In this document: piece after piece, positions 33,535-41,677 of the stretch | Numbering within the stretch: position 1 is the stretch's first letter | Layout of the letters: every line of letters begins with the position of its first letter | From: Candidatus Aegiribacteria sp. | GTDB lineage: Bacteria; Fermentibacterota; Fermentibacteria; Fermentibacterales; JCC-6 | Direction: 5' to 3' | NCBI GenBank assembly: GCA_023138735.1 | Contig: JAGLOY010000067.1 | Coordinates: 1-45,645 of the forward strand | Length of the DNA: 45,645 nt | Position numbers and translations under genes: made by a program | The notes under the pieces: generated by a model | What the model was told of the DNA's origin: nothing | What the model saw: only the letters and a program-made list of their open reading frames with translations | The model's database searches: none

Positions 33535-34350
33535 ATCTCGGAATTAAGCATAAGAATTGCGATCATGGATGATCTGGAGGATATCGCAGCTATCTCCCGT
33601 ACAACATGGGATGGAGATGATTACCTCGAGAACAAAGCCCGGGGATGGATACGGGATCGCAGCCTTTATGCAGGTGAACTCGATGGAATGGTTGTGGGAA
33701 CTTTCAGATTGTCTCCAATGCCGGGAGGGGTGCTGTGGCTGGAGGGGCTTCGCGTGCATCTGGATTACCGGAATCGGGGATACGGCAGGCAAATTGCGGA
33801 TGCAGCCTTTGAGGCTGGGAAGAAGATCATTGGAAGCGGCAGCGCAGGATGTATGGAATTCTCAACATACTTCAGAAACAATGAAAGCATACATATCTCC
33901 CTCTCACAGGGCTTCAGAGTGGTAAACCGCTTTATCCTCATGAACAGGGAAGGTATCGATTCGACAGCAGGAATAGAAAAATATGAACCTTCAAACGCAG
34001 ATTTCATGTCCCTTCCAGGTCACATTCCCTGCGGCTGGAAATATCCGAGGCTGTGCCCTGCAGGCATAGAGTGGGCATTGCAGCGCTGTGAAGCCTGGAG
34101 GAAAGGGGATGTACTTCTGCTGAAAAAAAGGAGTTCCGATGAAACTACACCTCTTCGTGGCGCTGAAGAAGACCCCGACAGTTTCCTCGATGGAGCGGAG
34201 GCAGCGATCCTCAGGGCAGGCGGTTCGCATTCATGCATTGTTCTCCACGAATCAGACAGGAAGGTTATTGAAAGAGCCTTCGAGAGGGGCTACGATACCT
34301 GGGAACCTATAGACGACTACAATGTATTAATATTTAGATACAGCATATAA
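33535..34350 (+). CDS. GNAT-family acetyltransferase, probable ATC start
   Basis: About 271 residues. The N-terminal 150 residues are a GNAT domain: SIRIAIMDDLEDIAAISRTTW, VVGTFRLSP, LWLEGLRVHLDYRNRGYGRQIADAAFE (acetyl-CoA loop R-N-R-G-Y-G; shortened) and NNESIHISLSQGFRVVNRF. The C-terminal 120 residues resemble a second, degenerate GNAT-like half. The substrate is unknown. The only in-frame NTG codon upstream of the domain is TTG 33514, which has no ribosome site. ATC 33535 follows GGGAGG by four bases, and its next codons give Ser-Glu, a common second and third residue. I use ATC and note TTG as the alternative. Stand-alone gene. Confidence 0.75.
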   Translation: MSELSIRIAIMDDLEDIAAISRTTWDGDDYLENKARGWIRDRSLYAGELDGMVVGTFRLSPMPGGVLWLEGLRVHLDYRNRGYGRQIADAAFEAGKKIIGSGSAGCMEFSTYFRNNESIHISLSQGFRVVNRFILMNREGIDSTAGIEKYEPSNADFMSLPGHIPCGWKYPRLCPAGIEWALQRCEAWRKGDVLLLKKRSSDETTPLRGAEEDPDSFLDGAEAAILRAGGSHSCIVLHESDRKVIERAFERGYDTWEPIDDYNVLIFRYSI

Positions 34351-34384
34351 ACACTTAAATCAATACGACTTTATCGTAATCCCT

Positions 34385-34412
34385 TTGTGCGAACCGCGGT
34401 CTTTGATATATT
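34385..34412 (+). promoter_or_regulatory. Promoter of tRNA-Leu(UAA) and the mutL operon
   Basis: TTGTGC at 34385-34390, a 16-base spacer and TATATT at 34407-34412. The tRNA begins 15 bases downstream. Confidence 0.45.
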
Positions 34413-34426
34413 CTGCGTTAACAAAT

Positions 34427-34513
34427 GCCGGGATGGTGGAATTGGCAGACACAACGGACTTAAAATCCGTTGCTCTTTTGGGCGTGAGGGTTCAAGTCCC
34501 TCTCCCGGCACCA
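34427..34513 (+). tRNA. tRNA-Leu (anticodon UAA)
   Basis: Acceptor stem GCCGGGA/TCCCGGC (perfect), D arm with GGTGGAATTGGCAGAC, anticodon arm CGGA-CTTAAAA-TCCG with TAA, a long variable arm (GCTCTTTTGGGC), T arm GAGGGTTCAAGTCCCTC, discriminator A and encoded CCA at 34511-34513. Reads UUA. mutL follows after 18 bases, so the transcript is probably shared. Confidence 0.96.
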
Positions 34514-34531
34514 TTCTCCGAAAGGATTATC

Positions 34532-36208
34532 TTGCCTCAGATTCGTGTTCTTCCAGATACTGTTATCAATCTGATCTCAGCCGGTGAGGTGGTAGAGAGA
34601 CCGGCATCTGTAGTGAAGGAACTTCTCGAGAACGCTCTTGATGCGGATGCCGCAGAGATCACTGTAGAGCTCGAGCAGGGGGGAAGAAAGTCCATAATTG
34701 TACGGGATGACGGCCTGGGCATGAACAGGCATGACCTCCTTCTATCCGTACAGAGGCATGCAACCAGCAAAATTTCCTCAAGCAGCGATCTCTCGTCTCT
34801 ATCTACACTTGGATTCAGGGGTGAAGCTCTTCCGAGTATCGCTGCCGTGAGTCATTTTACAATTCTTACTTCAGATGGAGCTGACGGCTGGAAAATGCGA
34901 ATGGACGGCGGAATTCTCAGAGATATTTCCCCCGCCGCCAGAACCAGAGGAACTACAGTGACTGTAGACGGGCTGTTTTACAACCAGCCGGCAAGAAGGC
35001 GATTTTTAAGGACTCAGGCTACCGAACTATCCTGGGTGGAGAGATACATTACAGCATCCGCGCTCGCGAGGGATGATATTTCCTTCAGGTTACTGCATAA
35101 CGGTAATGAACTGTTTCACCTGCGCGCAGGTCAATCCGTTCCGGAAAGATTATGCACAAGATACGGTCTGCCTGGAGACAGCAGGTACGTAAAATCCGAA
35201 GGACAGTCCAATGGAACATCAGTGAAACTCATCTGGTTTCCCGATAGTCGATGGAACAGGAAAAGCCATCAGTACATCCTGGTCAACGGCAGAACGGTGT
35301 ATGCGGGGCTGATCGCAGGACCCATCGATGCGGCTCTCGCAGGCCCGGCGGGTTACCCGCTCCTGTACTGCAGCGTATCCGTACCTCCCGATGAAGTTGA
35401 TGTTAACGTCCATCCTCAAAAGCGTGAGGTAAGGTTCAGAAAACCATCATCTTTGCGGAAGGCTGTTGAGGCCGCCCTTGGAGAACTTCCCTCATCAAGA
35501 AAAAGCGGAATGACATTTGCACCCGGTACGGGAGGATCCATCGGCCCCCTGCGGAATGGAACAGATAGAAGGATATACAATGAAGACCTTTTCAATGCTG
35601 CACTTCAGGTGCAGTCTCCCGGTGCGGTCGACACCCCGGGGAAGGCTGAACAGGAGTTTCCCATTGTGCAGATCGGAAGGTCGTACCTCGTGACATCCAC
35701 TGATAAAGGTGTAGTTCTTATCGATCAGCACGCAGCACATGAAAGAATTCTTTTTGAAACGGTACTGAGTTCCATGAACAGTGATTCGGAATCCGGGCAG
35801 CAGAAACTCCTCCTTCCAGAACATATCAGGCTCGATGCACAGGAGAGGGAGCAGCTGGATGATTACAGTACTGTTCTTAACAGGTCCGGATTCGAGTTTC
35901 ACATCGATGGGGAAACACTGATTCTTACCGCTGTTCCCCCGGGAACCTTCCACGGGATAGGTGCACTGAGGGAAATACTGCGCTCCCTTCAGGATCCGGA
36001 GAATGAAGATATGTCCGTTCGTGAAAAAGTGGCTGCTGCTGCAGCCTGCGCAGGTGCGGTGAAATTCGGCGATCCGCTTTCACCACTTGAGACAAGGCAC
36101 CTCATAGATCAGCTGTTTTCCACATCAGATCCCTTTCACTGTCCTCATGGAAGACCTACACTGATAGAGATATCCTTCGAAGAGCTTGGTGAGAAATTTG
36201 GACGATAA
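34532..36208 (+). CDS. mutL: DNA mismatch repair protein MutL
   Basis: 558 residues. A GHKL ATPase that links mismatch recognition to strand incision. The N-terminal domain shows VINLISAGEVVERPASVVKEL, LENALDADA (catalytic Glu), IIVRDDGLGM, GFRGEALPSIAAVS, GTTVTVDGLFYNQPARR and INVHPQKREVRF. The C-terminal domain has the endonuclease motif VLIDQHAAHERILFE (DQHAxxExxxxE), CAGAVKFGD and FHCPHGRPT, so this is a MutL that nicks DNA itself, as in bacteria lacking MutH. The start is TTG 34532, five bases after AAGGA; the longer frame runs through the tRNA. The end overlaps miaA. Confidence 0.94.
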   Translation: MPQIRVLPDTVINLISAGEVVERPASVVKELLENALDADAAEITVELEQGGRKSIIVRDDGLGMNRHDLLLSVQRHATSKISSSSDLSSLSTLGFRGEALPSIAAVSHFTILTSDGADGWKMRMDGGILRDISPAARTRGTTVTVDGLFYNQPARRRFLRTQATELSWVERYITASALARDDISFRLLHNGNELFHLRAGQSVPERLCTRYGLPGDSRYVKSEGQSNGTSVKLIWFPDSRWNRKSHQYILVNGRTVYAGLIAGPIDAALAGPAGYPLLYCSVSVPPDEVDVNVHPQKREVRFRKPSSLRKAVEAALGELPSSRKSGMTFAPGTGGSIGPLRNGTDRRIYNEDLFNAALQVQSPGAVDTPGKAEQEFPIVQIGRSYLVTSTDKGVVLIDQHAAHERILFETVLSSMNSDSESGQQKLLLPEHIRLDAQEREQLDDYSTVLNRSGFEFHIDGETLILTAVPPGTFHGIGALREILRSLQDPENEDMSVREKVAAAAACAGAVKFGDPLSPLETRHLIDQLFSTSDPFHCPHGRPTLIEISFEELGEKFGR

Positions 36209-37124
36209 CCTGCATATTCCACCTGTATCTGTACTTACAGGGTGTACTGCCTCAGGGAAAACCGGAGTGCTTCTCAAACTGAAGGAGAAACGCGATATAG
36301 AGGTTATAAGCGCTGATTCCAGACAGGTATACAGGGGACTGGATATAGGAACAGCGAAACCTTCACTTGAAGAACAGTCCGTCCTTGCTCATCATCTTAT
36401 CGATATTATCAATCCGGATGAAGCTTTCTCAGCTGGCATGTTCTCGAGGGAAGCACAGCGTCTGATCTCCGAAATAAGAAACAGGGATTCGATTCCAGTG
36501 ATAGCCGGGGGAACAGTGCTCTACCTTCTAGCTCTCACAGGAAGCCTTGACCCAATGCCCCGGAGATGCAGCGGTGTGAGGGAAGGCTTGATGGTCCTTG
36601 AACGTGAAACACCTGGAGTTCTATATCGCATGCTTGAGAAACTTGATCCCCTCACCGCTGCCTCTACGGGAGAAGGAGATATCAGAAGGCAGATCAGGGC
36701 GCTTGAGTTGTTTGCATTGACAGGTTCACTGCCTGCGGTTCTGCGGAAGGGCGGGGATCCGAAGTTAAGAAGGATGTTCAGAATAGTCGGTATTTCTCTG
36801 CCAAGGGAAGATCATCGAAGGAAAATAAGATCAAGGGCTGCTGATATGATAGATCAAGGATTGGTAGATGAAGTCAAATCCCTTCTGAGCGAAGGCTGGG
36901 GAAGAGAAAGCGTCCTCGGGAGGACTATAGGATACAGAGAAGTACTTGATTTTCTGGATGGTTCTATTGCCTCAATAGAGAAGACAATAGATGCAATTTC
37001 CGCAAGCACATGGCACCTTGTGAGAAAGCAGAAAAACATGTTCGATCGCTTTGAAGGCATTGTCTGGGTCGAAGACAACCAGGATCTGATTGAAGAATTA
37101 CTATTAGGTGAAGGGGGATTCTAA
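36198..37124 (+). CDS. miaA: tRNA dimethylallyltransferase
   Basis: About 308 residues. It transfers dimethylallyl to A37 of tRNAs reading U-starting codons (here including tRNA-Leu(UAA) of the same operon). Seen: VLTGCTASGKTGVLLKLKEK (P-loop with GCT in place of GPT), VISADSRQVYRGLDIGTAKP, HHLIDIINPDEAFSAGMF, IPVIAGGTVLYLLAL, GDIRRQIRALELF and TIGYREVLDFL (shortened). TTG 36198 with GGTGAG just upstream gives the usual N-terminus; GTG 36189 is possible. It overlaps mutL, the conserved mutL-miaA order. Confidence 0.92.
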   Translation: MDDNLHIPPVSVLTGCTASGKTGVLLKLKEKRDIEVISADSRQVYRGLDIGTAKPSLEEQSVLAHHLIDIINPDEAFSAGMFSREAQRLISEIRNRDSIPVIAGGTVLYLLALTGSLDPMPRRCSGVREGLMVLERETPGVLYRMLEKLDPLTAASTGEGDIRRQIRALELFALTGSLPAVLRKGGDPKLRRMFRIVGISLPREDHRRKIRSRAADMIDQGLVDEVKSLLSEGWGRESVLGRTIGYREVLDFLDGSIASIEKTIDAISASTWHLVRKQKNMFDRFEGIVWVEDNQDLIEELLLGEGGF

Positions 37125-38296
37125 TGGAGAAGAAAAGGGAATCTGGAGAGATACTCGAGCACATGCTTCTTGAGGAAGTAAAGATAGAAGATATCGATTA
37201 TATCGATCCTCCTGATGAATGGGATCCTGAACTCCATCAGAAAGAACCAAATGTGCCTCCGGTGCTTATTGAGGAGAAGTCAGATGAGGAGGGTGGTGAC
37301 GGCAGAGAGTCCAGAGGATACAGTCTGCTGGCTCATCACAGGAGCTTCTGGAAGGCTCATGCGAAGGGGCTGTTCACTCTTCGGGCACTGGTTGTTCGAA
37401 GCAGTGTACACATATCTCTGGCTCACGAATCAATAAGGAACTGTACGGAGGAGGCACTGCTGTTCGATGCTCTTCTTCGAAACGGACTATGCGAAAACAG
37501 GAGCAGGCTTTCGGAACTCCTTGGGTATTCGAGGGCCAGAATCACACAGATACTCAACCTTCTTAAATTACCGGAGGGAATGCGGCGAAAACTCCTGTTA
37601 ACAGATGATATCAGCGAATTCCAGCTTCGACCGATAGTCCGGATAGCTGATAAAGGGTCACAGAAAAATATGTTCAACCATCTTATAAAGGGGAAACTTA
37701 CCGGAAGGCAGATGGCTCTTTTTGCAGATGAAAAGGAGAAAGCTGTAGAGGATGATAGTGAGCCGCCTGCGGATATAGAATATCTAATGAACGAGGATGT
37801 GCAGCTGGATGAACCGGAGATAATCCCGCTGAATGACCAGGAGGAATCGGAGGATGAACCTGCTTCGGGTGCCGTTGTTCAGTCGTCTTACACTTCGGAA
37901 CTGATGAAGCATCTGAAGCTCAGAGGCAACGAGTGGGAAAAGAGGCTTGAGATTAAGGGTGTCAGCCGGATCGATACGGAATTTCTAAAAGGGATACTCA
38001 AGCTCCGAACCGGTCTCTACAGCGCAGCTGTGGAGATTCTTGAGGGAGTTATAGAAGCAAACCCGAACTATGCTCCGGCATATTTCTACCTCGGCAGGTG
38101 CAAGAATCTCCTTGGAGATCCCGCTTCAGCTGAGAATGCACTCAGATCAGCTCTGGAAATGCTTCCCGAGGAACCGGATTACCTGGTGGAACTTGCGATA
38201 GTTCTTGAAAAGCTGAAGCGGGATACCGAGGCTTCCGCATTCTACAGAAAAGCCGGTTCTATTAGAAAGAGATCCCGGACTGGAGCACTCAGTTGA
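37124..38296 (+). CDS. ParB-type helix-turn-helix protein with C-terminal TPR
   Basis: 390 residues, no signal. Residues 1-65 are acidic. Residues 70-110 are a basic, uncharacterised segment. Residues 115-200 match the ParB/KorB central DNA-binding domain: RLSELLGYSRARITQILNLL (helix-turn-helix), KLPEGMRRKLL, ISEFQLRPIVRI and LIKGKLTGRQMALF. An acidic linker follows, then residues 290-385 with tetratricopeptide units (YSAAVEILEGVIEANPNYAPAYFYLGRC; shortened). The N-terminal CTP-binding ParB domain is missing, so it is not a standard partition protein. It may be a DNA-binding adaptor. GGGGG lies six bases before the ATG; the start overlaps the miaA stop by one base. Confidence 0.8.
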   Translation: MEKKRESGEILEHMLLEEVKIEDIDYIDPPDEWDPELHQKEPNVPPVLIEEKSDEEGGDGRESRGYSLLAHHRSFWKAHAKGLFTLRALVVRSSVHISLAHESIRNCTEEALLFDALLRNGLCENRSRLSELLGYSRARITQILNLLKLPEGMRRKLLLTDDISEFQLRPIVRIADKGSQKNMFNHLIKGKLTGRQMALFADEKEKAVEDDSEPPADIEYLMNEDVQLDEPEIIPLNDQEESEDEPASGAVVQSSYTSELMKHLKLRGNEWEKRLEIKGVSRIDTEFLKGILKLRTGLYSAAVEILEGVIEANPNYAPAYFYLGRCKNLLGDPASAENALRSALEMLPEEPDYLVELAIVLEKLKRDTEASAFYRKAGSIRKRSRTGALS

Positions 38297-39882
38297 GATA
38301 CGGAGCATTCCTGCTGTTTGTTCTTATTCTGATTTCGTGCGCGAAAATGGCTCCACCCGGTGGAGGACCTGAGGATGAAACCCCTCCTTCCATCATTTCC
38401 GTGTTTCCGACTCCTGGACCCGGATACAGGGATCTGAGAAAAATCACCGTTGAATGGAGCGAAAGGCTGGATGAGGTCTCTGTTGCTGTATTTATTTATC
38501 CGACGGTCGAATACAGCCTTGATGTAAGCGGCTCTACAATCGAGATCGAGCTTTCGTCACCAGTCGCTGCTGCGCCGCTGGTAATTCACCTGCCTAAGGA
38601 GATCAGGGACAGACGGGGCAATCAGGTCGGTATTTCGAGCGATCTGGTCTATAGTTCCGCGGATTCTCTGCCAGAGGGACAATTGATAATCTCAATGGTC
38701 AGGCAGGGGGGAGGAACTCTCTCGGCGATTACACTGGTGGAACTCTACAGAGACTCGGCTCTAGTTAGGAGAACAATCCCGGATTCTACAGGTACAGCCC
38801 GGATCAGATGGCTTGATCCGGGGGATTACAGTCTGCTCTGTTACGAAGATCCGGACAGGTCGTACCAGTGGAACTCCCAGCAGGAAGCAGGTATCGATAC
38901 CTCTGTAACACTTATGGAAAACGACAGCATATCAGTTGATTTTACGCTGACAGTTGTAGATACTGTAGGTCCTGTTCTTACCGGTATAACAGCTTTCGAC
39001 AGCTACCATTTACAATTTCTTTTCAACGAAGAAGTATCCTGCGAATCATTCAGTAGAGGAGATGTGGTCCTCAAGGACAGCCTTGGAGATGAGATACCAG
39101 TCAACGGGTTCTGGCTGCCGGGAGGTTACTCGGGAACTACCGTATTACTTGATACCTGGAAAATTCCAGATGCACTGATCACTGCGTATATCTCAGGTGT
39201 CGAAGACCTTATGCTTAATTCATCTCCATCGGATTCACTTGAGTTCTTCGGCATCGATTCCATACCTGCGGACAGTCTCAGGATACGCTCATATTATCCT
39301 GCTCCTGGATCGGACAATGCCGATCCCGCAGGTCCTTACCTGATTTCTTTTAATTACTGGATAGATCCTGATTCACTTGCTGCGAGATTCAGCCTTAGAA
39401 GTGTAGCTGACAGTGCCCTGGTTCAGGGAACTTTGACCGCAATCGATGGAAGGTCCTTTGAGTATTATCCCGATCATCAGCTCATTGGCGAACAGCAGTA
39501 CAGGTTTGAATTGCTTCCAGGTCTTACAACATTATGGGGTGATACCCTTAGAATGCCTTTTACATGGGTGTTTTCGCCATACTGGGGAGATGAGCCGGGT
39601 TCGATCAGCGGCAGAATAACCGGCTCAGTATCTCCAGCTCTGACACTTCAGATAAGCAGAACAGGAGGAGGCGGAGATGCTGCAGTAACCTACGCTGCAG
39701 CTCAAGCGGGGGATTACGTTATCAGCGACATACCCGCGGGGCGTTACACGGTAGCTGCTTTCGTTGACAGGGACGCCTCCGGGACATGGGGTCCGATGGA
39801 GCCATACGGGACGTTTCCCGGTGTAGTTCTTGTCCGCCCTGGTCTTATCACTGATGAGGTGAATATTGACATTCTGCCCTGA
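38293..39882 (+). CDS. Ig-like (Big_5-type) lipoprotein
   Basis: 529 residues. The signal (RYGAFLLFVLILISC) ends in a lipobox with Cys, then AKMAPPGGGPEDETPPSIIS (a signature shared by many Bacteroidetes-group lipoproteins) and PTPGPGYRDLRKITVEWSER, the start of a bacterial Ig-like Big_5 domain. Two or three more beta-sandwich units follow, and the last 80 residues resemble a carboxypeptidase-regulatory-like fold (GSISGRITG, GDYVISDIPAGRYTVAAF). Probably outer-membrane anchored, function unknown. The start is TTG 38293, seven bases after GGAG, overlapping the previous stop by four bases (TTGA). Family placement from the N-terminus. Confidence 0.8.
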   Translation: MRYGAFLLFVLILISCAKMAPPGGGPEDETPPSIISVFPTPGPGYRDLRKITVEWSERLDEVSVAVFIYPTVEYSLDVSGSTIEIELSSPVAAAPLVIHLPKEIRDRRGNQVGISSDLVYSSADSLPEGQLIISMVRQGGGTLSAITLVELYRDSALVRRTIPDSTGTARIRWLDPGDYSLLCYEDPDRSYQWNSQQEAGIDTSVTLMENDSISVDFTLTVVDTVGPVLTGITAFDSYHLQFLFNEEVSCESFSRGDVVLKDSLGDEIPVNGFWLPGGYSGTTVLLDTWKIPDALITAYISGVEDLMLNSSPSDSLEFFGIDSIPADSLRIRSYYPAPGSDNADPAGPYLISFNYWIDPDSLAARFSLRSVADSALVQGTLTAIDGRSFEYYPDHQLIGEQQYRFELLPGLTTLWGDTLRMPFTWVFSPYWGDEPGSISGRITGSVSPALTLQISRTGGGGDAAVTYAAAQAGDYVISDIPAGRYTVAAFVDRDASGTWGPMEPYGTFPGVVLVRPGLITDEVNIDILP

Positions 39883-40651
39883 GGAGGAATTCATAAGGGA
39901 GGACTGCATAAGCTGCGGCACCTGCGCGGAAGTCTGCCCTTCGCATGCGATACAGATGCTAGATGGATATCCAGCCTTCAATCGCGATCTGTGTATCGGG
40001 TGCGGACACTGCGGAGTATTCTGTCCGGCGAACTCGTTTGGATTGGAACCTCTTCCGGGAAATGCAGCAACAGAGCAGCAGTACAGGTCACTTCTTGAAA
40101 TCAGAAGATCAATAAGATATTACTCGGATAAAGTACCATCGGAAGATGAGATAAGTGCGTTGACATCAGTCCTGTCTCAATCCCCCACAGGTGTGAATCA
40201 GCAGGGTATCACCGTTCGAGTAGTTAAAGGACCTGATGCTGTCGGCAGGCTTGTCAAGCCTGTACAGAAGATGCTTAAGATTCTTCATTTCACCGGTCTT
40301 CTTCATATTATCGGTAAGATTACCGGAATGTCGGATTATATCGGACGATTAAGAGGGGGAGAGGATATGATCTTCAGGGGAGCGCCAGTTGTTCTCTTCT
40401 TCTTTGTCCCGCGAAGGAACCCTACAGGCCGCACAGATGGAGTTGTTGCAGCAACAGCAGTTATGTATCAAGCAGTATCGATGGGGATGGGTACACTCTG
40501 GAACGGTGTAGCTGAAAGGATTTATCCCTTTGTTGGATCATGGCACACTGCCCGGACCAGTAAAACAAGGCTTACTGCCGTCCTTTGTGTCGGATATCCA
40601 GCCCTGCAACCGAAATGGAAGGCTCCACCAAGGATTTACAAAGTATTTTAA
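39866..40651 (+). CDS. Ferredoxin-nitroreductase fusion
   Basis: 261 residues. The N-terminus is a two-cluster ferredoxin: DCISCGTCAEVCPSHAI and LCIGCGHCGVFCPANSF. The rest is a nitroreductase fold with SLLEIRRSIRYYSDK (FMN-binding Arg-Arg-Ser), LSQSPTGVNQQGITVRV, GAPVVLFFFV and AVSMGMGTLWNGV. It should be a cytosolic FMN enzyme that transfers electrons from ferredoxin to a small acceptor. Two starts are possible. TTG 39866 follows GAGGTG by four bases and overlaps the preceding gene. ATA 39893 follows GGAGG by five bases and would leave only four residues before the first Cys. I use TTG. Confidence 0.85.
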   Translation: MTFCPEEEFIREDCISCGTCAEVCPSHAIQMLDGYPAFNRDLCIGCGHCGVFCPANSFGLEPLPGNAATEQQYRSLLEIRRSIRYYSDKVPSEDEISALTSVLSQSPTGVNQQGITVRVVKGPDAVGRLVKPVQKMLKILHFTGLLHIIGKITGMSDYIGRLRGGEDMIFRGAPVVLFFFVPRRNPTGRTDGVVAATAVMYQAVSMGMGTLWNGVAERIYPFVGSWHTARTSKTRLTAVLCVGYPALQPKWKAPPRIYKVF

Positions 40652-40676
40652 TGTGGACTGAAGGGGATATGCAAAC

Positions 40677-41663
40677 ATGAAGAGATCCCTTCTAAGATCA
40701 GGTTTCACCGAGATGAAATACGACACCGGCAGGCTCCTGATCAACTACGCTCAAGGGCCGCCGGGTGAAACTCCCTTATTCCTCATCCCCGGACAGACCA
40801 TGCCCTGGGAGAGCTACACACGTGTTCTTAAGGGGCTATCAGAGCATTTTGAGATTTACGCTGTGGATGTTCATGGACACGGAAGCTCGGGATGGATTCC
40901 CGATGGTGAATACAGATTCAGCACAATGGGAGCGGATTTCGTTTCCATGCTGAATGAGGTTGTCTGCAGACCAGCAATCGTTTCAGGTAACTCGTCCGGG
41001 GGGCTCCTGGCAGCCTGGATCGCTGCAAATGCACCAGAAAGCGTCCTTGGAATTGTGACTGAAGATCCCCCGTTCTTCAGCTCGGAGTGGCCAAGGCTGC
41101 GGGACGACACTTACGTGTATCGTATTATGAAACTCAGTGCAGAAACCCTGATGGGATCGAAGGGAAGGGATCTGTCAGCCTTCTTTAAGGAATTTGAACT
41201 GCCTGTCGAGGGCAAGAAACGTCTGATGACCCTGCCAAAACCATTAAGTCTATTCATCTCAATGATACTGAAAGTATACCAGGGAATCCGAAGGGGAGAA
41301 CCAGTTGATCTGCCCTTTCTTCCCCTGGATGCACGCCTGTTCATCCGAGGTCTCTCAGAGTACGATCCGAAGTTCTCCGCATCCTTTCTGGACTGCTCCC
41401 CCGTGGTTGATTTTGATCATACTGAGATTCTATCCAGGATAAACTGCCCCTTGCTCCTTATGCATGCTCACTGGTTCAGGCACGACAGGTTCGGTCTGGT
41501 TGGTGCTCTTGACGACGATGATGTTGAGAGGGTCAGATCCCTGGTCGGGAATTTCCGATACAGAAGGATCGAGACCGGACATGTTATGCACCTGCACCGC
41601 CCGGTGGACTTCATTGACGGAATGCTGGAAATGAAGGAGTGGGTCAGAGAAGATCAGAGTTGA
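40677..41663 (+). CDS. Alpha/beta hydrolase
   Basis: 328 residues, no signal. The alpha/beta-hydrolase fold shows PLFLIPGQTMPWESY, IYAVDVHGHGSSG, nucleophile Ser106 in VSGNSSGGLLAAW (G-x-S-x-G) and the C-terminal His in IETGHVMHLHRP, with an acid near LLLMHAHWFRHD. The family covers esterases, lipases and dehalogenases; the substrate cannot be read. AGGGG lies about nine bases before the ATG. It is 25 bases after the nitroreductase gene, with which it is probably co-transcribed. Confidence 0.82.
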   Translation: MKRSLLRSGFTEMKYDTGRLLINYAQGPPGETPLFLIPGQTMPWESYTRVLKGLSEHFEIYAVDVHGHGSSGWIPDGEYRFSTMGADFVSMLNEVVCRPAIVSGNSSGGLLAAWIAANAPESVLGIVTEDPPFFSSEWPRLRDDTYVYRIMKLSAETLMGSKGRDLSAFFKEFELPVEGKKRLMTLPKPLSLFISMILKVYQGIRRGEPVDLPFLPLDARLFIRGLSEYDPKFSASFLDCSPVVDFDHTEILSRINCPLLLMHAHWFRHDRFGLVGALDDDDVERVRSLVGNFRYRRIETGHVMHLHRPVDFIDGMLEMKEWVREDQS

Positions 41664-41677
41664 CCGAAAGGAGTATT

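Noticed and set aside
34385-34531. Upstream extension of mutL through the tRNA
   Set aside because: The bases form a complete tRNA-Leu; mutL homology begins just after TTG 34532.
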